NCBI GenBank assembly: GCA_964247055.1
Contig: OZ176051.1
Location: forward strand, 1,054,001 to 1,118,000
Direction: 5' to 3'
DNA: 64,000 nucleotides
DNA from: Paragordius varius
Lineage: Eukaryota; Nematomorpha
A model generated the notes under the pieces. That model was given only the letters and a program-made list of their open reading frames with translations, ran no database searches and was not told where the DNA came from. Below, in pieces: positions 37,952 through 51,190 of this stretch (its first letter is position 1; each line of letters begins with the position of its first letter). The position numbers and the translations under genes are program-made.

Positions 37952-40900
37952 GCTGTTAAGCATTTGGAAGGAATGTTAAGGTAGTTTGGACGTCGGGCGT
38001 AGTACCCGAAGAACGAAGGCTCTGGATATCTGCAATATATAAACCTAAAAGTAAGCAGGAAGACCCTAAATCATACCGCCTCTTTATTTAATGTTGGCGG
38101 AAAAATCTTAAACGGGTGGTTGATGCTCGTTTTAGAAACTTTGGAGTCATGTCCGATACGCGTGTGGGTTGTGAAATCTTAGGACCACAATCCACCTGAT
38201 ACATATGATGAGATGAATAAAATCTATATGGATAAGTTACACATGCCGTCTTTCCCTATTTAGATGGAGCTTTGGCTGTAAGCCACATCAAACACTCTTA
38301 AAATTCATAGTTCAATGCGAATGTACCCAAAAGTATTTGGCTAACGGACGCGGCTTGGGGTTAGGCAACAAGGCTAGGGTCAAGTCAAATAGCGAGGACT
38401 GGGTTAACTTGGAATGCTGTGGCAAGGGTGCAGGGGTCACCTACTCTTTAACATTTTCTGAAAAGGGCATTTAAGAGAAGCGATTATTTCCATTATTTCG
38501 GAAAGCATTCGAAACAACCTCTAGAGTCAATTCTCAGTGGCTTGATTTCGAAGCAAAATAGGGTTGCGGACATTACTTGTCTTTGTGGATATAGTTTTCC
38601 TGTGACACTCTCGTGATGAACGGAATCGAGTGGAACTTGATAGTACACTCCGGATGTTTGACGTTTTTATTTTAACCTAAAAAACCCAAGTGTAACTATC
38701 AGGTATCACTCCGGACGTAGTTACCCGCTGATTGTATTGAGAAGATCGATGATCGAGGATGTACACAGCTTTTTATATTTGGGGTTAAACAGCTGGGGTA
38801 GGGGGATGTCTAAGGTAATAACCAACCGATTACAATTAGCGAGAATATGAAATTTCTTCTTGCGCGTGCTGCGGAATTGCATCTTTAAAAAGCATCTTAT
38901 TATGTTCCTTGTAACTCTGTACAGATGGTGATAAACTAACCTACAGGATGTCTCGATACTAGACAGCTTTATTAACTCCGGCATTAGAAGCTTTGAGAAC
39001 ATCTCTAAATACGATAATGTAACTGTGTATAGACTAAGTAACAGACGCAAACTAGATGATTTGCTATATAAGACTACGGTGGCTTTGTAGATTGCATCAA
39101 GGTCACTCATCCGACATTGCTAGATTCATGTGTTAAGTTTCATCGGTGCGGGAGGATCGAATCAATCGCAACACAAAGGAGGGAAAAATTCATACGAATT
39201 GATCTTTCTTAATTAATTGGCAACTTTGGATCGGATGGTTTACTTAGGATTATGGGAAAAAGTTGCAGTTGTCTTACAGATTTGGCAAACGTGTTAAAAG
39301 GTAAATCTCGAATAAAAGTGCCATGTTGAGACCGAAGAAAAAATTTGGTATTGATTCCTATTATGGTCAAAAAGCAGGGTTGGAGGAGCAATTGCTTGCA
39401 CATATTCAGGGTATATATGGAAAAAACAAAAAAATCAAAAATACAATAAATATGTAAAAACGGGCTTATTCGGACCTAAAGTGGAGGGATGAGTATGATT
39501 GCGGTATATTTTTGTGTTGTCATACATCATAACGCCTATTTCAAGCTTAGATAAGATGGTGGACACCGTTTGCCGATAGTGAAACTCTTTCAAAAGTTAC
39601 CGCAAAGCTGACCATTACAAAATTAGCATAAAATGCATGTGCGGCATATCCGTAATTATTGAAGACCTCAGCGTATCTGGAGTCAGCATTCGTTAATATT
39701 TATGGGGCGATTTTGAGAATTCAAGAATTAACAGTGTGTTATTTTCTTTATGCAAATGACCTAATAGTTCTGTCAGACGTGCTTGAATCATTATGGAATC
39801 AAAGGATTAATGCTTTATATTATGTGGTTTAAAAGTTAAAAAGGAAAAACGACAAAATTTGGTAAGAAAAACTACAGATACGATTAAAAAGGTTGTATAA
39901 AAAAGAATGTGGAGTCAAAATATTTTGGAATTTTAGCAGCAGTGATGATAATGTAAAAAATTAAACTTGTGAAAATTATCTAAGATCTCAAATGTTATAT
40001 GGGACATAAATCTTAACATAAAAGTTAAGTGTAAGGCCGATAATGCAGTTGTATAGCCAACAATGATATTAAAATGGGCTATACAGTAGAAAAGCTGGAA
40101 ATAGTTAGGGTAATGTGTGGTATGATAAAGAGCAAAGTGAAGAATTAGGATTATAGAGAATCTACTGAAATAAAACATATAAACAATAAATGATACTAAA
40201 TCGTCTCAGATGGTTTGGACTCATCAAGAGTAGAGATCATTTTTTATCGGTAAAAAATGATTAAAATGTGAAAGGCAAGAAGGGAAGAGTGCGTCTTAAG
40301 ATGTAGTGGACACATACCCCTAAAAGAATATGGCAAGTCTTAATAACGCTAGTATCCTGTGTAGGGGCTACGGAATAGTTTACAAATGACCCCTCAATCA
40401 TACCATACGATTTAATGATAATTTTCGATTGCGGCATTTAATATTAAAACAGATTTACAATGGATGGTCATAATTAAGACTTTTTTGGAGCTAACATACA
40501 ATATGCTAAAATTAACTGATTTATTTTAGCGATATTTTTGCAATGAGAGCAGCTTTCACGATTAAATTATTAGGCACATGATATGAATAATGTATAAAAT
40601 TTATTATTTATTGAGTTAAATTTTTCTAACTTTCACAGGTATATTTATATATTTTTAAATAAAAAATTCGCACTTATTTGTATTATAATACAATGTAAAT
40701 AAATGATAACATCATATTCCCCCATAGTAAAGCGATCAGGGAAATTTCGTTGTTGTTATGGATATATGGATATAAGTGTGGTTATTATCGGTGCTGTATT
40801 TTGTTGCTATCTTTTGTTGGTATGCCTATCGTCGTTAATTGCATTTCATGATTTGCGGCTTCAACTTGTTGTGGGCTAGAAACCATTAATCTTTACTCCT

Positions 40901-41206
40901 GGCATTTTTTGTATATAAATTTTTTTTAAAAAATCACATAAATTTTATTCAATAAAACTTTTTTTGCAATTATAATTGTTTATTGCTAAATACTTGTCGT
41001 TTAATCCGGTAACCTAAAATTTTTGATTTCAAAATTTAGTTAGTGTAACTAAAACCCGGTATTGAGAATTTAATACATAAGAAATATTTGGAAAGTTTTA
41101 ATTTAAAAGGTGTTAATAATCTCACGATGTAAATTTTAATAATAATTTTGATTATATTTTTAGATAGTTCATTCATTAACTTGGGTGGAGTTAAAATATT
41201 TTAATA

Positions 41207-42011
41207 CAGTAGCGTATGCAGCAAAAGATTGTTAGTGCAAAATATTCTAAAAAACACAAAATAGGGGGATATTATGGATATGTTTATAAATAAGACTGAA
41301 TGATAATCAAAATATAAAAATTGAGAACATTTGGTCGGCACATTTGGTATTGAAAAACTAATAAAATTTTTGTGATAAATATTTATGATGTTTTTTTTTG
41401 AAAATTTATTAAATGTTTATGAATACTCATAGGAAAATGAAGCCACAATACCAAATATTCAACAAACTTCTAGAAATGTATTGCAGGATATATCCAATTT
41501 AGATAACGTTACTTGAAGATAAGATGTTGTAAAACTACAAAAAAAATTAAGAAATCTATAGCAGTTAATAATGTTTAGAGGTTAATAAAAAATAATATAA
41601 GTAATGCATTTAAGAAGTAAACTTGTTTGATTTATTTCTAACCCAAATTTTAAAAATATTTTAAATTTTCACCTCACGCTTATTCAGTTTTAAATAGATC
41701 GAGAAAAGCAAGTAATAATTTAAATAAGGATCTTGTATAATTTCTAATTGTATTTATATACAGTTCCATAATTCAAATCACGGAATGTTCTACCATTAAA
41801 TGAAAAATTAACATTTTTTTATAAGAAATCTGGGAAATAATGTTTCACTAATATTTTTACAATTTTTCATCGCAATTTTACAAACCCAAATGCGCATTTT
41901 TACATATACCAAGATTGTCCCCTGATTTTGTATACACTATCCATGATAACCCCCTGTTTTGTGTTTTTTAGATTATTGCGCACTAACAATCTGTTACTGC
42001 ATATGCTACTG
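41207..42011. mobile_element. TA-flanked MITE, redundant copy
   Basis: Same as 28800-29604 at an offset of 12407, with the same ends and TA flanks. Confidence 0.85.
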
Positions 42012-42227
42012 TATAAGTTTTTAGTTATTAAATAATTTTGAATAAATATCTCATTTTCACTGAATATCTTTGTTCACTTATGTGATAAAATGAGTTTATT
42101 CAAAAAAACATGCTTCTGTCATCTTTTTAAGACATTCATTGCCATCTATACAAAGTTTGACCTATTTCATCCATTAGTTTTAAAATATATTAATTAAGAA
42201 AAAAGCTCTGCTAACGATGTAAATATT

Positions 42228-45200
42228 AGTATGCATTTTATAGAGTTTTTATTACTCTTTCGAATGATATACTACGAATGGGCATCTGTTGCATATTAAG
42301 GCAACACATTTATAAATAAAATTGATAAAAATTAAATTCGGGTTTTAATTCTTATATCAGATTCTGTCAAAATGAATCAGAACATGCAAAAAACTCTGGC
42401 AAAAAATTTCTTGTCTAGTGTAATTAATCGTAATTATACATAACGTTGAAATAATAAAAATAAAAAGGTTTGTTTTTTAAATATCTTGGCCCGTTGGAAA
42501 TAGCTCTCTATGAGCCCTTAGCTAAAAAGATTAAAAAATATAAAAATAATTTTTTTCATTCTTTTGATTTAAGTGCTTGATGGAAAGCCATTTTGAGCCA
42601 ATAAAAATATTGTCATTATAAATCTTGAATATATCTTTATAATATCCAATAATCGAGTAAATAAGCATTATAAACTCCCATTGGGATAATGTTTGAATGT
42701 CCTACAAGCATAAAATATAAATAGCAATTATTAATAAATAATATAATAATAGTAACATTCATATAAATACAAAGTTAGTGATAGACGATAGTTATAAAAA
42801 AATATTATGCACGATGATGTTGTAATTATCTGAATTTTATATATCATTCTTAAAAAAACTCCATAAGTTATAAATCCAATTTGTTTAATTAATTTCAAAG
42901 TACAGTTAGTTGATCAAGTTATTATTTAAATTCAATAAGCCATTGATAAAACAAAGAACTTCAAATTTTGAGCATACAATTTTGATATTTGTTAAGTTTT
43001 TTTCTCGTTACCCAATTAGTTTTGGTTTATTAACGTGAAGTAATGTTAGTCATTTCGGTATTTAAATGGTTAAAGGGTATGTCATTTAAATACAGTGGCG
43101 ATACGAACAGGAGCTGGATCAGTTCTGTGGGCCCCCAAGGCAAAACAGGGGCCTTTTTTATTTCTTATAATAGTCCCCCTTTGCGGGTAGGGAATATATA
43201 TTAATTTTTTTTATTTACAGTATATGCTAATAACGATAAATTGGTTTTAATCATACTGGTAGAGAATTCTTATTGTGAAAGAATATCTCAAAAACAGTTT
43301 TAAAACTCAAATATACGTGACTGTACTGGCAAACCCATAGCTTAATAAGCTAATTACTTACGTTTAGATGTCTGCAAAGAATAGGATAAACGGGATTAGG
43401 TTTTAAAATTTAATAAATGATTTAATTCTACTAAGTATCAGAAATTCAAAAGTTTAAAAAGGAGAAAACTAACGAAGAATAAATAATTGATTGAGATTTA
43501 GTCCATAAAGTTGTTTTTGTGAATCAAATTAATTTGCATTATAAATTACTCATATTATTATTATTATTATTATTATTATACCACAGATCGTTGTCGATTT
43601 ATTGCTTTTTCGAAGGTATATTTTCTCCAGTTTATTCGATTGTAAGCGAGTGATGTTAGCTGTTGTAAAGAGAGATTGGTTTCTTTGGCTAGGTTTTCGA
43701 TCCATAACATATCAAAAATAATCAGCTTGATCAAATAACTGTACCTTGAAGCCATTAATTAAACAAATTGGATTTACAACTTATTGTGTTTTTTTAAGAA
43801 TCCATCATCGTGTATAGTATTTTTTATAACTATCGTCATATCACTAACTTTGTATTTATATGCATGTTACTATTTGCTTATATTATTTATTAATAATTGC
43901 TAATATATACTCTTTTATGCTTGTAGGACATTCAACAACTATCCCAATGGGATTTTATAATGTTAATATACTCAACTATTGACTACTATAAAGGTATTTT
44001 CCAGATTTATTATGACAATATTTTTATTGGCTCTAAATGGCTTTTCATTAAACACTTAAATCAGAAGAATGAAAAAATAATTTATATTTTTATAATCTTT
44101 TTAGCTAAGGGCTCATAGAGAGCTATCTCCAACGGGCCAAGATATTTAAAAACGAACGTTTTCAAAATCATACATTCATCATAAGCTCCTAGTAGATTTA
44201 TAAGTATTTCAAAGTGGTATATATAACTTTAAAAATTGCGAATTTTTGAATTCTGTAAAGTGGAGGATAGAAAATATCTTTAACAATATAGGTTTGAGTA
44301 ATGTTGCTTCAATCTTTAGGCATTGAAAGGGGTTTACACAACCCCTATTAAATAAAAGATAATTACTAAAACATGCATGCAAAATGAAAAGTTTTTTATA
44401 AGAAATAGGTACGCATTTTATCCAACTATATTTTTTAAATTTTTTTAAATTATCAAAATTGAAATATTTGCATACTTCGTGAAATAAAAAAATCTACCCA
44501 GTTTTTAATTTTTTTAAATTGGAGGACAGAAAATTTTTATATATAAATAAATTATACGTTTTAAAAATTGCATCGATCTCTTACACATCTCAGTTAACTG
44601 AACCGCTTCAAAATACATCTGGATTCAGACATGTAAACAATTTTAGAAGGTGTGCAAATGTTTTTATATTTTTAAGATTTTGATCTCATAGCGATTAAAA
44701 TATCTGCGTGCTTTTTTCATTTTGAGGATGAAGCATTGAAGAATCTGCGCATTTTATAGGATATTATTAAATGTTTACTCCTAGATGTATAAAAATAATA
44801 TTTATTGACAATAAATATATGATATTTGAAATTTAATATATCGTTTTTTCGATCTTGCAAGCGTCCAAAAATTATTTCAATCCACAGTGCACAAAGTTGG
44901 ATGCTATAAAAAAAATCATAATATATCAAATATATTGCATATTAGGAATATCATGGTGATTTTGGTATTAGGTCTAAATTTAGGTATATCCAATTTCATG
45001 GTAATTGTTATGGAAAAGTTGCAAATTAGGAAAATTTATAAATTTTTTTGGTGAAAGTAAAATTTAAAAATATCATTAAATTATGAACTATATTTAAAAA
45101 CTAAAATGAAGTTTACAATTAAGCGCAGACTCCAAATGTCACAAATTTTTAGACCCCTAAATATTTCCCCGAATTTAAAGCAAAAGCTAATCAAAATTTT

Positions 45201-45933
45201 GAGGTGATAGAAATGTTAAGCATAAATTATATATAAAGTTTTTGTATATAATAAAGCACCATAAAATACGATAAAAATTGCCAAAATTTAACAAAAAAAT
45301 CTATTATATTGTCAAGTTCTAGTTAATATATAAAATGTTATCACGCATCGGCTTTTTTAAAAAAACTGGCCCATTTTGGAGAAGTCCAAATGCAACTTTT
45401 GAAGCTATAAATTATATTAATTTTCGATAATATAATGATATTTTAAAGGGAGGCATTTAGCTTCCACCAAAAAATATATAATTTGCCTAATTTGCAACTT
45501 TTGAAGGAACAATTACCAAAAAAGTGAATATAACTCTAAATTATTCGTTACACTTAAAACCTAAAGCACCATGACATTCATAATATGCTATTCTCTCAGA
45601 ATATATTTGATTAATAAGGATATATTTATAGCCTCCGTTTTTGTTTGTGGATATGAATGATTTTTAAACGCTTGCAAGATCGAAAAAACGATATATTAAT
45701 TCACAAATATCATATAATTATTGTAATAAATATTATTTTTCTACATCTAGGAGTAAATATTTAATAATATCCAATAAAATGCGTAGATTCTTTAATGCTT
45801 CGGGCAAAATGAGATCAAAATCTAAAAATATAGTTAAATCATTTGGAAACCTTCTAAAAAACTTTGAATTTTACATGTGTGAATCCAGATGTATTTTTTG
45901 AAGCGGTTTAATTAACTAGGATGTGTAAGAGAT
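42228..45933. repeat. Segment repeated as 46134-49839
   Basis: A 3706-bp block that ends exactly at the second gap and restarts exactly after it with an offset of 3906. The compared stretches are identical. It holds the outer part of the large right arm, a LINE tail, a third copy of an arm segment and the start of another palindrome. Features are annotated on the 46134-49839 copy. Confidence 0.92.
43554..43706 (-). mobile_element. 5'-truncated LINE 3' end with (TAA)n tail
   Basis: The minus strand reads WIENLAKETNLSLQQLTSLA, then YNRINWRKYTFEKAI and NRQRSVV, ending in TAA, which runs straight into about eight TAA units. The pattern W...LA.....SL.Q...LA.NR..WR.....A...R is the C-terminus of a LINE polyprotein, and a short tandem tail after the stop is typical. 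The visible part has no lesion, so it looks younger than the other LINEs here. It interrupts the palindrome arm. The redundant copy is at 47460-47612. Confidence 0.75.
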
Positions 45934-46133
45934 NNNNNNNNNNNNNNNNNNNNNNNNNNNNNNNNNNNNNNNNNNNNNNNNNNNNNNNNNNNNNNNNNNN
46001 NNNNNNNNNNNNNNNNNNNNNNNNNNNNNNNNNNNNNNNNNNNNNNNNNNNNNNNNNNNNNNNNNNNNNNNNNNNNNNNNNNNNNNNNNNNNNNNNNNNN
46101 NNNNNNNNNNNNNNNNNNNNNNNNNNNNNNNNN
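45934..46133. other. Assembly gap, 200 N
   Basis: Exactly 200 N. The left side stops inside the right arm of a 1.9-kb palindrome (GTGTAAGAGAT). The right side restarts 3.7 kb earlier, at the copy of 42228. Confidence 0.97.
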
Positions 46134-47451
46134 AGTATGCATTTTATAGAGTTTTTATTACTCTTTCGAATGATATACTACGAATGGGCATCTGTTGCAT
46201 ATTAAGGCAACACATTTATAAATAAAATTGATAAAAATTAAATTCGGGTTTTAATTCTTATATCAGATTCTGTCAAAATGAATCAGAACATGCAAAAAAC
46301 TCTGGCAAAAAATTTCTTGTCTAGTGTAATTAATCGTAATTATACATAACGTTGAAATAATAAAAATAAAAAGGTTTGTTTTTTAAATATCTTGGCCCGT
46401 TGGAAATAGCTCTCTATGAGCCCTTAGCTAAAAAGATTAAAAAATATAAAAATAATTTTTTTCATTCTTTTGATTTAAGTGCTTGATGGAAAGCCATTTT
46501 GAGCCAATAAAAATATTGTCATTATAAATCTTGAATATATCTTTATAATATCCAATAATCGAGTAAATAAGCATTATAAACTCCCATTGGGATAATGTTT
46601 GAATGTCCTACAAGCATAAAATATAAATAGCAATTATTAATAAATAATATAATAATAGTAACATTCATATAAATACAAAGTTAGTGATAGACGATAGTTA
46701 TAAAAAAATATTATGCACGATGATGTTGTAATTATCTGAATTTTATATATCATTCTTAAAAAAACTCCATAAGTTATAAATCCAATTTGTTTAATTAATT
46801 TCAAAGTACAGTTAGTTGATCAAGTTATTATTTAAATTCAATAAGCCATTGATAAAACAAAGAACTTCAAATTTTGAGCATACAATTTTGATATTTGTTA
46901 AGTTTTTTTCTCGTTACCCAATTAGTTTTGGTTTATTAACGTGAAGTAATGTTAGTCATTTCGGTATTTAAATGGTTAAAGGGTATGTCATTTAAATACA
47001 GTGGCGATACGAACAGGAGCTGGATCAGTTCTGTGGGCCCCCAAGGCAAAACAGGGGCCTTTTTTATTTCTTATAATAGTCCCCCTTTGCGGGTAGGGAA
47101 TATATATTAATTTTTTTTATTTACAGTATATGCTAATAACGATAAATTGGTTTTAATCATACTGGTAGAGAATTCTTATTGTGAAAGAATATCTCAAAAA
47201 CAGTTTTAAAACTCAAATATACGTGACTGTACTGGCAAACCCATAGCTTAATAAGCTAATTACTTACGTTTAGATGTCTGCAAAGAATAGGATAAACGGG
47301 ATTAGGTTTTAAAATTTAATAAATGATTTAATTCTACTAAGTATCAGAAATTCAAAAGTTTAAAAAGGAGAAAACTAACGAAGAATAAATAATTGATTGA
47401 GATTTAGTCCATAAAGTTGTTTTTGTGAATCAAATTAATTTGCATTATAAA
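46134..47451. repeat. Large palindrome, outer part of right arm
   Basis: Reverse complement of about 14520-15900. Anchors are ATGGGCATCTGTTGCATATT near 46183, AACTCCCATTGGGATAATG near 46578, GGCCCCCAAGGCAAAACA near 47036, and GAGAAAACTAACGAAGAATA near 47368. It is contiguous with 29820 once the redundant contig is removed. Confidence 0.85.
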
Positions 47452-47459
47452 TTACTCAT

Positions 47460-47612
47460 ATTATTATTATTATTATTATTATTATACCACAGATCGTTGT
47501 CGATTTATTGCTTTTTCGAAGGTATATTTTCTCCAGTTTATTCGATTGTAAGCGAGTGATGTTAGCTGTTGTAAAGAGAGATTGGTTTCTTTGGCTAGGT
47601 TTTCGATCCATA
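47460..47612 (-). mobile_element. 5'-truncated LINE 3' end with (TAA)n tail (contig-3 copy)
   Basis: Same as 43554-43706 at an offset of 3906. It lies between the end of the palindrome arm and a direct-orientation copy of the arm segment. Confidence 0.75.
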
Positions 47613-48066
47613 ACATATCAAAAATAATCAGCTTGATCAAATAACTGTACCTTGAAGCCATTAATTAAACAAATTGGATTTACAACTTATTGTGTTTTTT
47701 TAAGAATCCATCATCGTGTATAGTATTTTTTATAACTATCGTCATATCACTAACTTTGTATTTATATGCATGTTACTATTTGCTTATATTATTTATTAAT
47801 AATTGCTAATATATACTCTTTTATGCTTGTAGGACATTCAACAACTATCCCAATGGGATTTTATAATGTTAATATACTCAACTATTGACTACTATAAAGG
47901 TATTTTCCAGATTTATTATGACAATATTTTTATTGGCTCTAAATGGCTTTTCATTAAACACTTAAATCAGAAGAATGAAAAAATAATTTATATTTTTATA
48001 ATCTTTTTAGCTAAGGGCTCATAGAGAGCTATCTCCAACGGGCCAAGATATTTAAAAACGAACGTT
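47610..48066. repeat. Third copy of palindrome-arm segment 15176-15645
   Basis: From ATAACATATCAAAAATAATC to ACGGGCCAAGATATTTAAAA this matches 15176-15645 in the same orientation and 46371-46816 in inverse orientation, with scattered differences. Together with the arm copy at 46371-46816 it forms a smaller palindrome with a spacer of about 0.8 kb. Confidence 0.75.
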
Positions 48067-48067
48067 T

Positions 48068-49995
48068 TCAAAATCATACATTCATCATAAGCTCCTAGTA
48101 GATTTATAAGTATTTCAAAGTGGTATATATAACTTTAAAAATTGCGAATTTTTGAATTCTGTAAAGTGGAGGATAGAAAATATCTTTAACAATATAGGTT
48201 TGAGTAATGTTGCTTCAATCTTTAGGCATTGAAAGGGGTTTACACAACCCCTATTAAATAAAAGATAATTACTAAAACATGCATGCAAAATGAAAAGTTT
48301 TTTATAAGAAATAGGTACGCATTTTATCCAACTATATTTTTTAAATTTTTTTAAATTATCAAAATTGAAATATTTGCATACTTCGTGAAATAAAAAAATC
48401 TACCCAGTTTTTAATTTTTTTAAATTGGAGGACAGAAAATTTTTATATATAAATAAATTATACGTTTTAAAAATTGCATCGATCTCTTACACATCTCAGT
48501 TAACTGAACCGCTTCAAAATACATCTGGATTCAGACATGTAAACAATTTTAGAAGGTGTGCAAATGTTTTTATATTTTTAAGATTTTGATCTCATAGCGA
48601 TTAAAATATCTGCGTGCTTTTTTCATTTTGAGGATGAAGCATTGAAGAATCTGCGCATTTTATAGGATATTATTAAATGTTTACTCCTAGATGTATAAAA
48701 ATAATATTTATTGACAATAAATATATGATATTTGAAATTTAATATATCGTTTTTTCGATCTTGCAAGCGTCCAAAAATTATTTCAATCCACAGTGCACAA
48801 AGTTGGATGCTATAAAAAAAATCATAATATATCAAATATATTGCATATTAGGAATATCATGGTGATTTTGGTATTAGGTCTAAATTTAGGTATATCCAAT
48901 TTCATGGTAATTGTTATGGAAAAGTTGCAAATTAGGAAAATTTATAAATTTTTTTGGTGAAAGTAAAATTTAAAAATATCATTAAATTATGAACTATATT
49001 TAAAAACTAAAATGAAGTTTACAATTAAGCGCAGACTCCAAATGTCACAAATTTTTAGACCCCTAAATATTTCCCCGAATTTAAAGCAAAAGCTAATCAA
49101 AATTTTGAGGTGATAGAAATGTTAAGCATAAATTATATATAAAGTTTTTGTATATAATAAAGCACCATAAAATACGATAAAAATTGCCAAAATTTAACAA
49201 AAAAATCTATTATATTGTCAAGTTCTAGTTAATATATAAAATGTTATCACGCATCGGCTTTTTTAAAAAAACTGGCCCATTTTGGAGAAGTCCAAATGCA
49301 ACTTTTGAAGCTATAAATTATATTAATTTTCGATAATATAATGATATTTTAAAGGGAGGCATTTAGCTTCCACCAAAAAATATATAATTTGCCTAATTTG
49401 CAACTTTTGAAGGAACAATTACCAAAAAAGTGAATATAACTCTAAATTATTCGTTACACTTAAAACCTAAAGCACCATGACATTCATAATATGCTATTCT
49501 CTCAGAATATATTTGATTAATAAGGATATATTTATAGCCTCCGTTTTTGTTTGTGGATATGAATGATTTTTAAACGCTTGCAAGATCGAAAAAACGATAT
49601 ATTAATTCACAAATATCATATAATTATTGTAATAAATATTATTTTTCTACATCTAGGAGTAAATATTTAATAATATCCAATAAAATGCGTAGATTCTTTA
49701 ATGCTTCGGGCAAAATGAGATCAAAATCTAAAAATATAGTTAAATCATTTGGAAACCTTCTAAAAAACTTTGAATTTTACATGTGTGAATCCAGATGTAT
49801 TTTTTGAAGCGGTTTAATTAACTAGGATGTGTAAGAGATTGATGCAATTGCTAAAACCTATAAATTATTTGTCTATAAATAGATTTTCTGTCCTCCAATT
49901 AACAGAATTCAAAAATTCGCAATATTTTTAAAGTTATGCCACTTTTAAATTTTAATAAGTCTATTAGAAGCAGACTTATGATTTTTATTCAAAAA
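48068..49995. repeat. 1.9-kb palindrome with a nested family B element
   Basis: The left arm (48068-48790) and right arm (49570-49995) are inverted, diverged copies. Anchors are ATTGCGAATTTTTGAATTCTGT, GCATCGATCTCTTACACATC against GATGTGTAAGAGATTGATGC, ATCCAGATGTATTTTTTGAAG, ACTCCTAGATGTA, and CGTTTTTTCGATCTTGCAAG. The right arm lacks about 240 bp present at 48200-48440. The space between the arms is filled by the inverted-repeat element at 48845-49495. The second assembly gap falls in this structure in the other contig. No coding gene is supported. Confidence 0.75.
48845..49495. mobile_element. Inverted-repeat family B, copy 2 (MITE-like)
   Basis: The left end ATATCATGGTGATTTTGGTATTA, with AAAAGTTGCAAATTAGG and TTTTTTTGGTGAAAG further in, is mirrored at the right end by CTAATTTGCAACTTTTG, ACAATTACCAAAAAAGTG and AAAGCACCATGACATTC. 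Interior blocks are shared with 3820-4480. Right-end fragments occur near 24890 and 59260-59330. There is no coding frame. It behaves as an old non-autonomous DNA element. Confidence 0.65.
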
Positions 49996-50439
49996 TATAA
50001 GCATAAGGATGGAAGCAAAAGGATTTAAGCATAAGGACGTAAGCAATACTTACCCGAACATGGGTCTTAGTATTTTAATTTAACTAAATAAAAAATAGTT
50101 GTCTAGATACTCCTACTTTACCGACTTTTATTAATGCCTGTAATAAAAAATACCTGGTGACTTTGGCGATGGTGTTGTGTTGTTTTCATAGCTAATCGGG
50201 ATCGATTCCTCGCTATTTCGTAATAGTTACGCTAGTTTGTAAGGTTTGGTGTGATGGATATCAACTGTTGCAATGTTAGTTACTAAGAATCGAACCAATT
50301 CATTTTGCATCTACCACGTTTTCTTGTGCGTAGATAGATGAACACGCTCTATAACTATATAATTCAGAATATAATATGATATCACTTTCTATCAAATTGG
50401 AGTTACAAGCAACATACAAATGCAAAGACAGAAAAGGTT

Positions 50440-50640
50440 ATCTTTTTGTCATTCATTGCCATCTACACACAAAGTTTGAGCTATTTTCATCCATTAGTTT
50501 TAAAATTATATTAATTTAAAAAAAACGCTCTCACTTCGGGCGTTTATCGCTTTCTTCCTATGTCCAATATTAATCGATGTAAAACAGTATATAGAGTTTT
50601 ACTCTTTCGAATATACTACAAATGAAACTTTTTGTATATT
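50440..50640. repeat. Diverged copy of palindrome-arm segment
   Basis: TTCATTGCCATCTA, CATCCATTAGTTTTAAAA, GTTTATCGCTTTCTTCCTATGTC and TTTACTCTTTCGAATATACTAC match 29720-29820 continued at 46134, and also 53715-53890. It is a short, old paralogue in direct orientation. Confidence 0.55.
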
Positions 50641-51190
50641 TTCAAAAACATTTTTAAATAAAATTTTGATAAAGAGGGCGAATAATCATAAAAAAATCTT
50701 TAATGGAATAATGATTAACTGTTAAAATGATAGTGAATAACAGAAAATGTCATGGAGTGTTATTAGAACACGTGACGCAGCAAAAATGTTACATTTATCA
50801 ATTATATATCATTCGATTGCTAAAAATTCGGGGAAAGGAATATAAAAAAATAATGCGAAAATCGCATTCTTGTCTTATATTAAGTCGAATAAAATTAAAT
50901 GTAACGGATAAAAATGCGTCGATTTTGATAATATATAGCATAAGGTTATTCCTAAACACAAAATGTTAGCGAAAATTCCATAGGGTCTTTTAAGTATTTT
51001 CAAGTATTAATGAAATTGTTTTTTGGGGTAAAATTTAAATTTTAAGAACTTGCTGCGGTGAAAAGAATTTTTGTTTTAACTATTATAATATTTAGAGTTT
51101 AAGCAATATATCCAAAATGAATCAAGGCTTAGATAAATTTTTAATTGCACCAAACCAAAAGTAGCTTAAAACTTTAAAAAAACATGCAGA

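Larger units (their letters stand above)
30021..42227. repeat. Redundant copy of 17592-29820
   Basis: It repeats the palindrome left-arm part, spacer and right arm. It includes minus-strand LINE (to about 34667), protease fragment (about 37707-37951), plus-strand LINE half (37952-40437) and MITE (41207-42011). In 30021 to about 32000 it follows the right arm's variants (for example FYFSRFS rather than FYFSRYS, and the 26-bp deletion near 30955) instead of those of the left arm at 17592-19550. From about 32090 it matches the first copy. No features here should be counted as additional genes or insertions. Confidence 0.88.

Noticed and set aside
17592-42227. A true 12.4-kb tandem duplication
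   Set aside because: The copies meet at exactly 200 N, and their ends coincide with contig ends; overlap of contigs is simpler.
50727-50969. 80-codon plus-strand frame
   Set aside because: Composition is typical of AT-rich chance frames (K, I, N, Y rich), with no domain and no paralogue.
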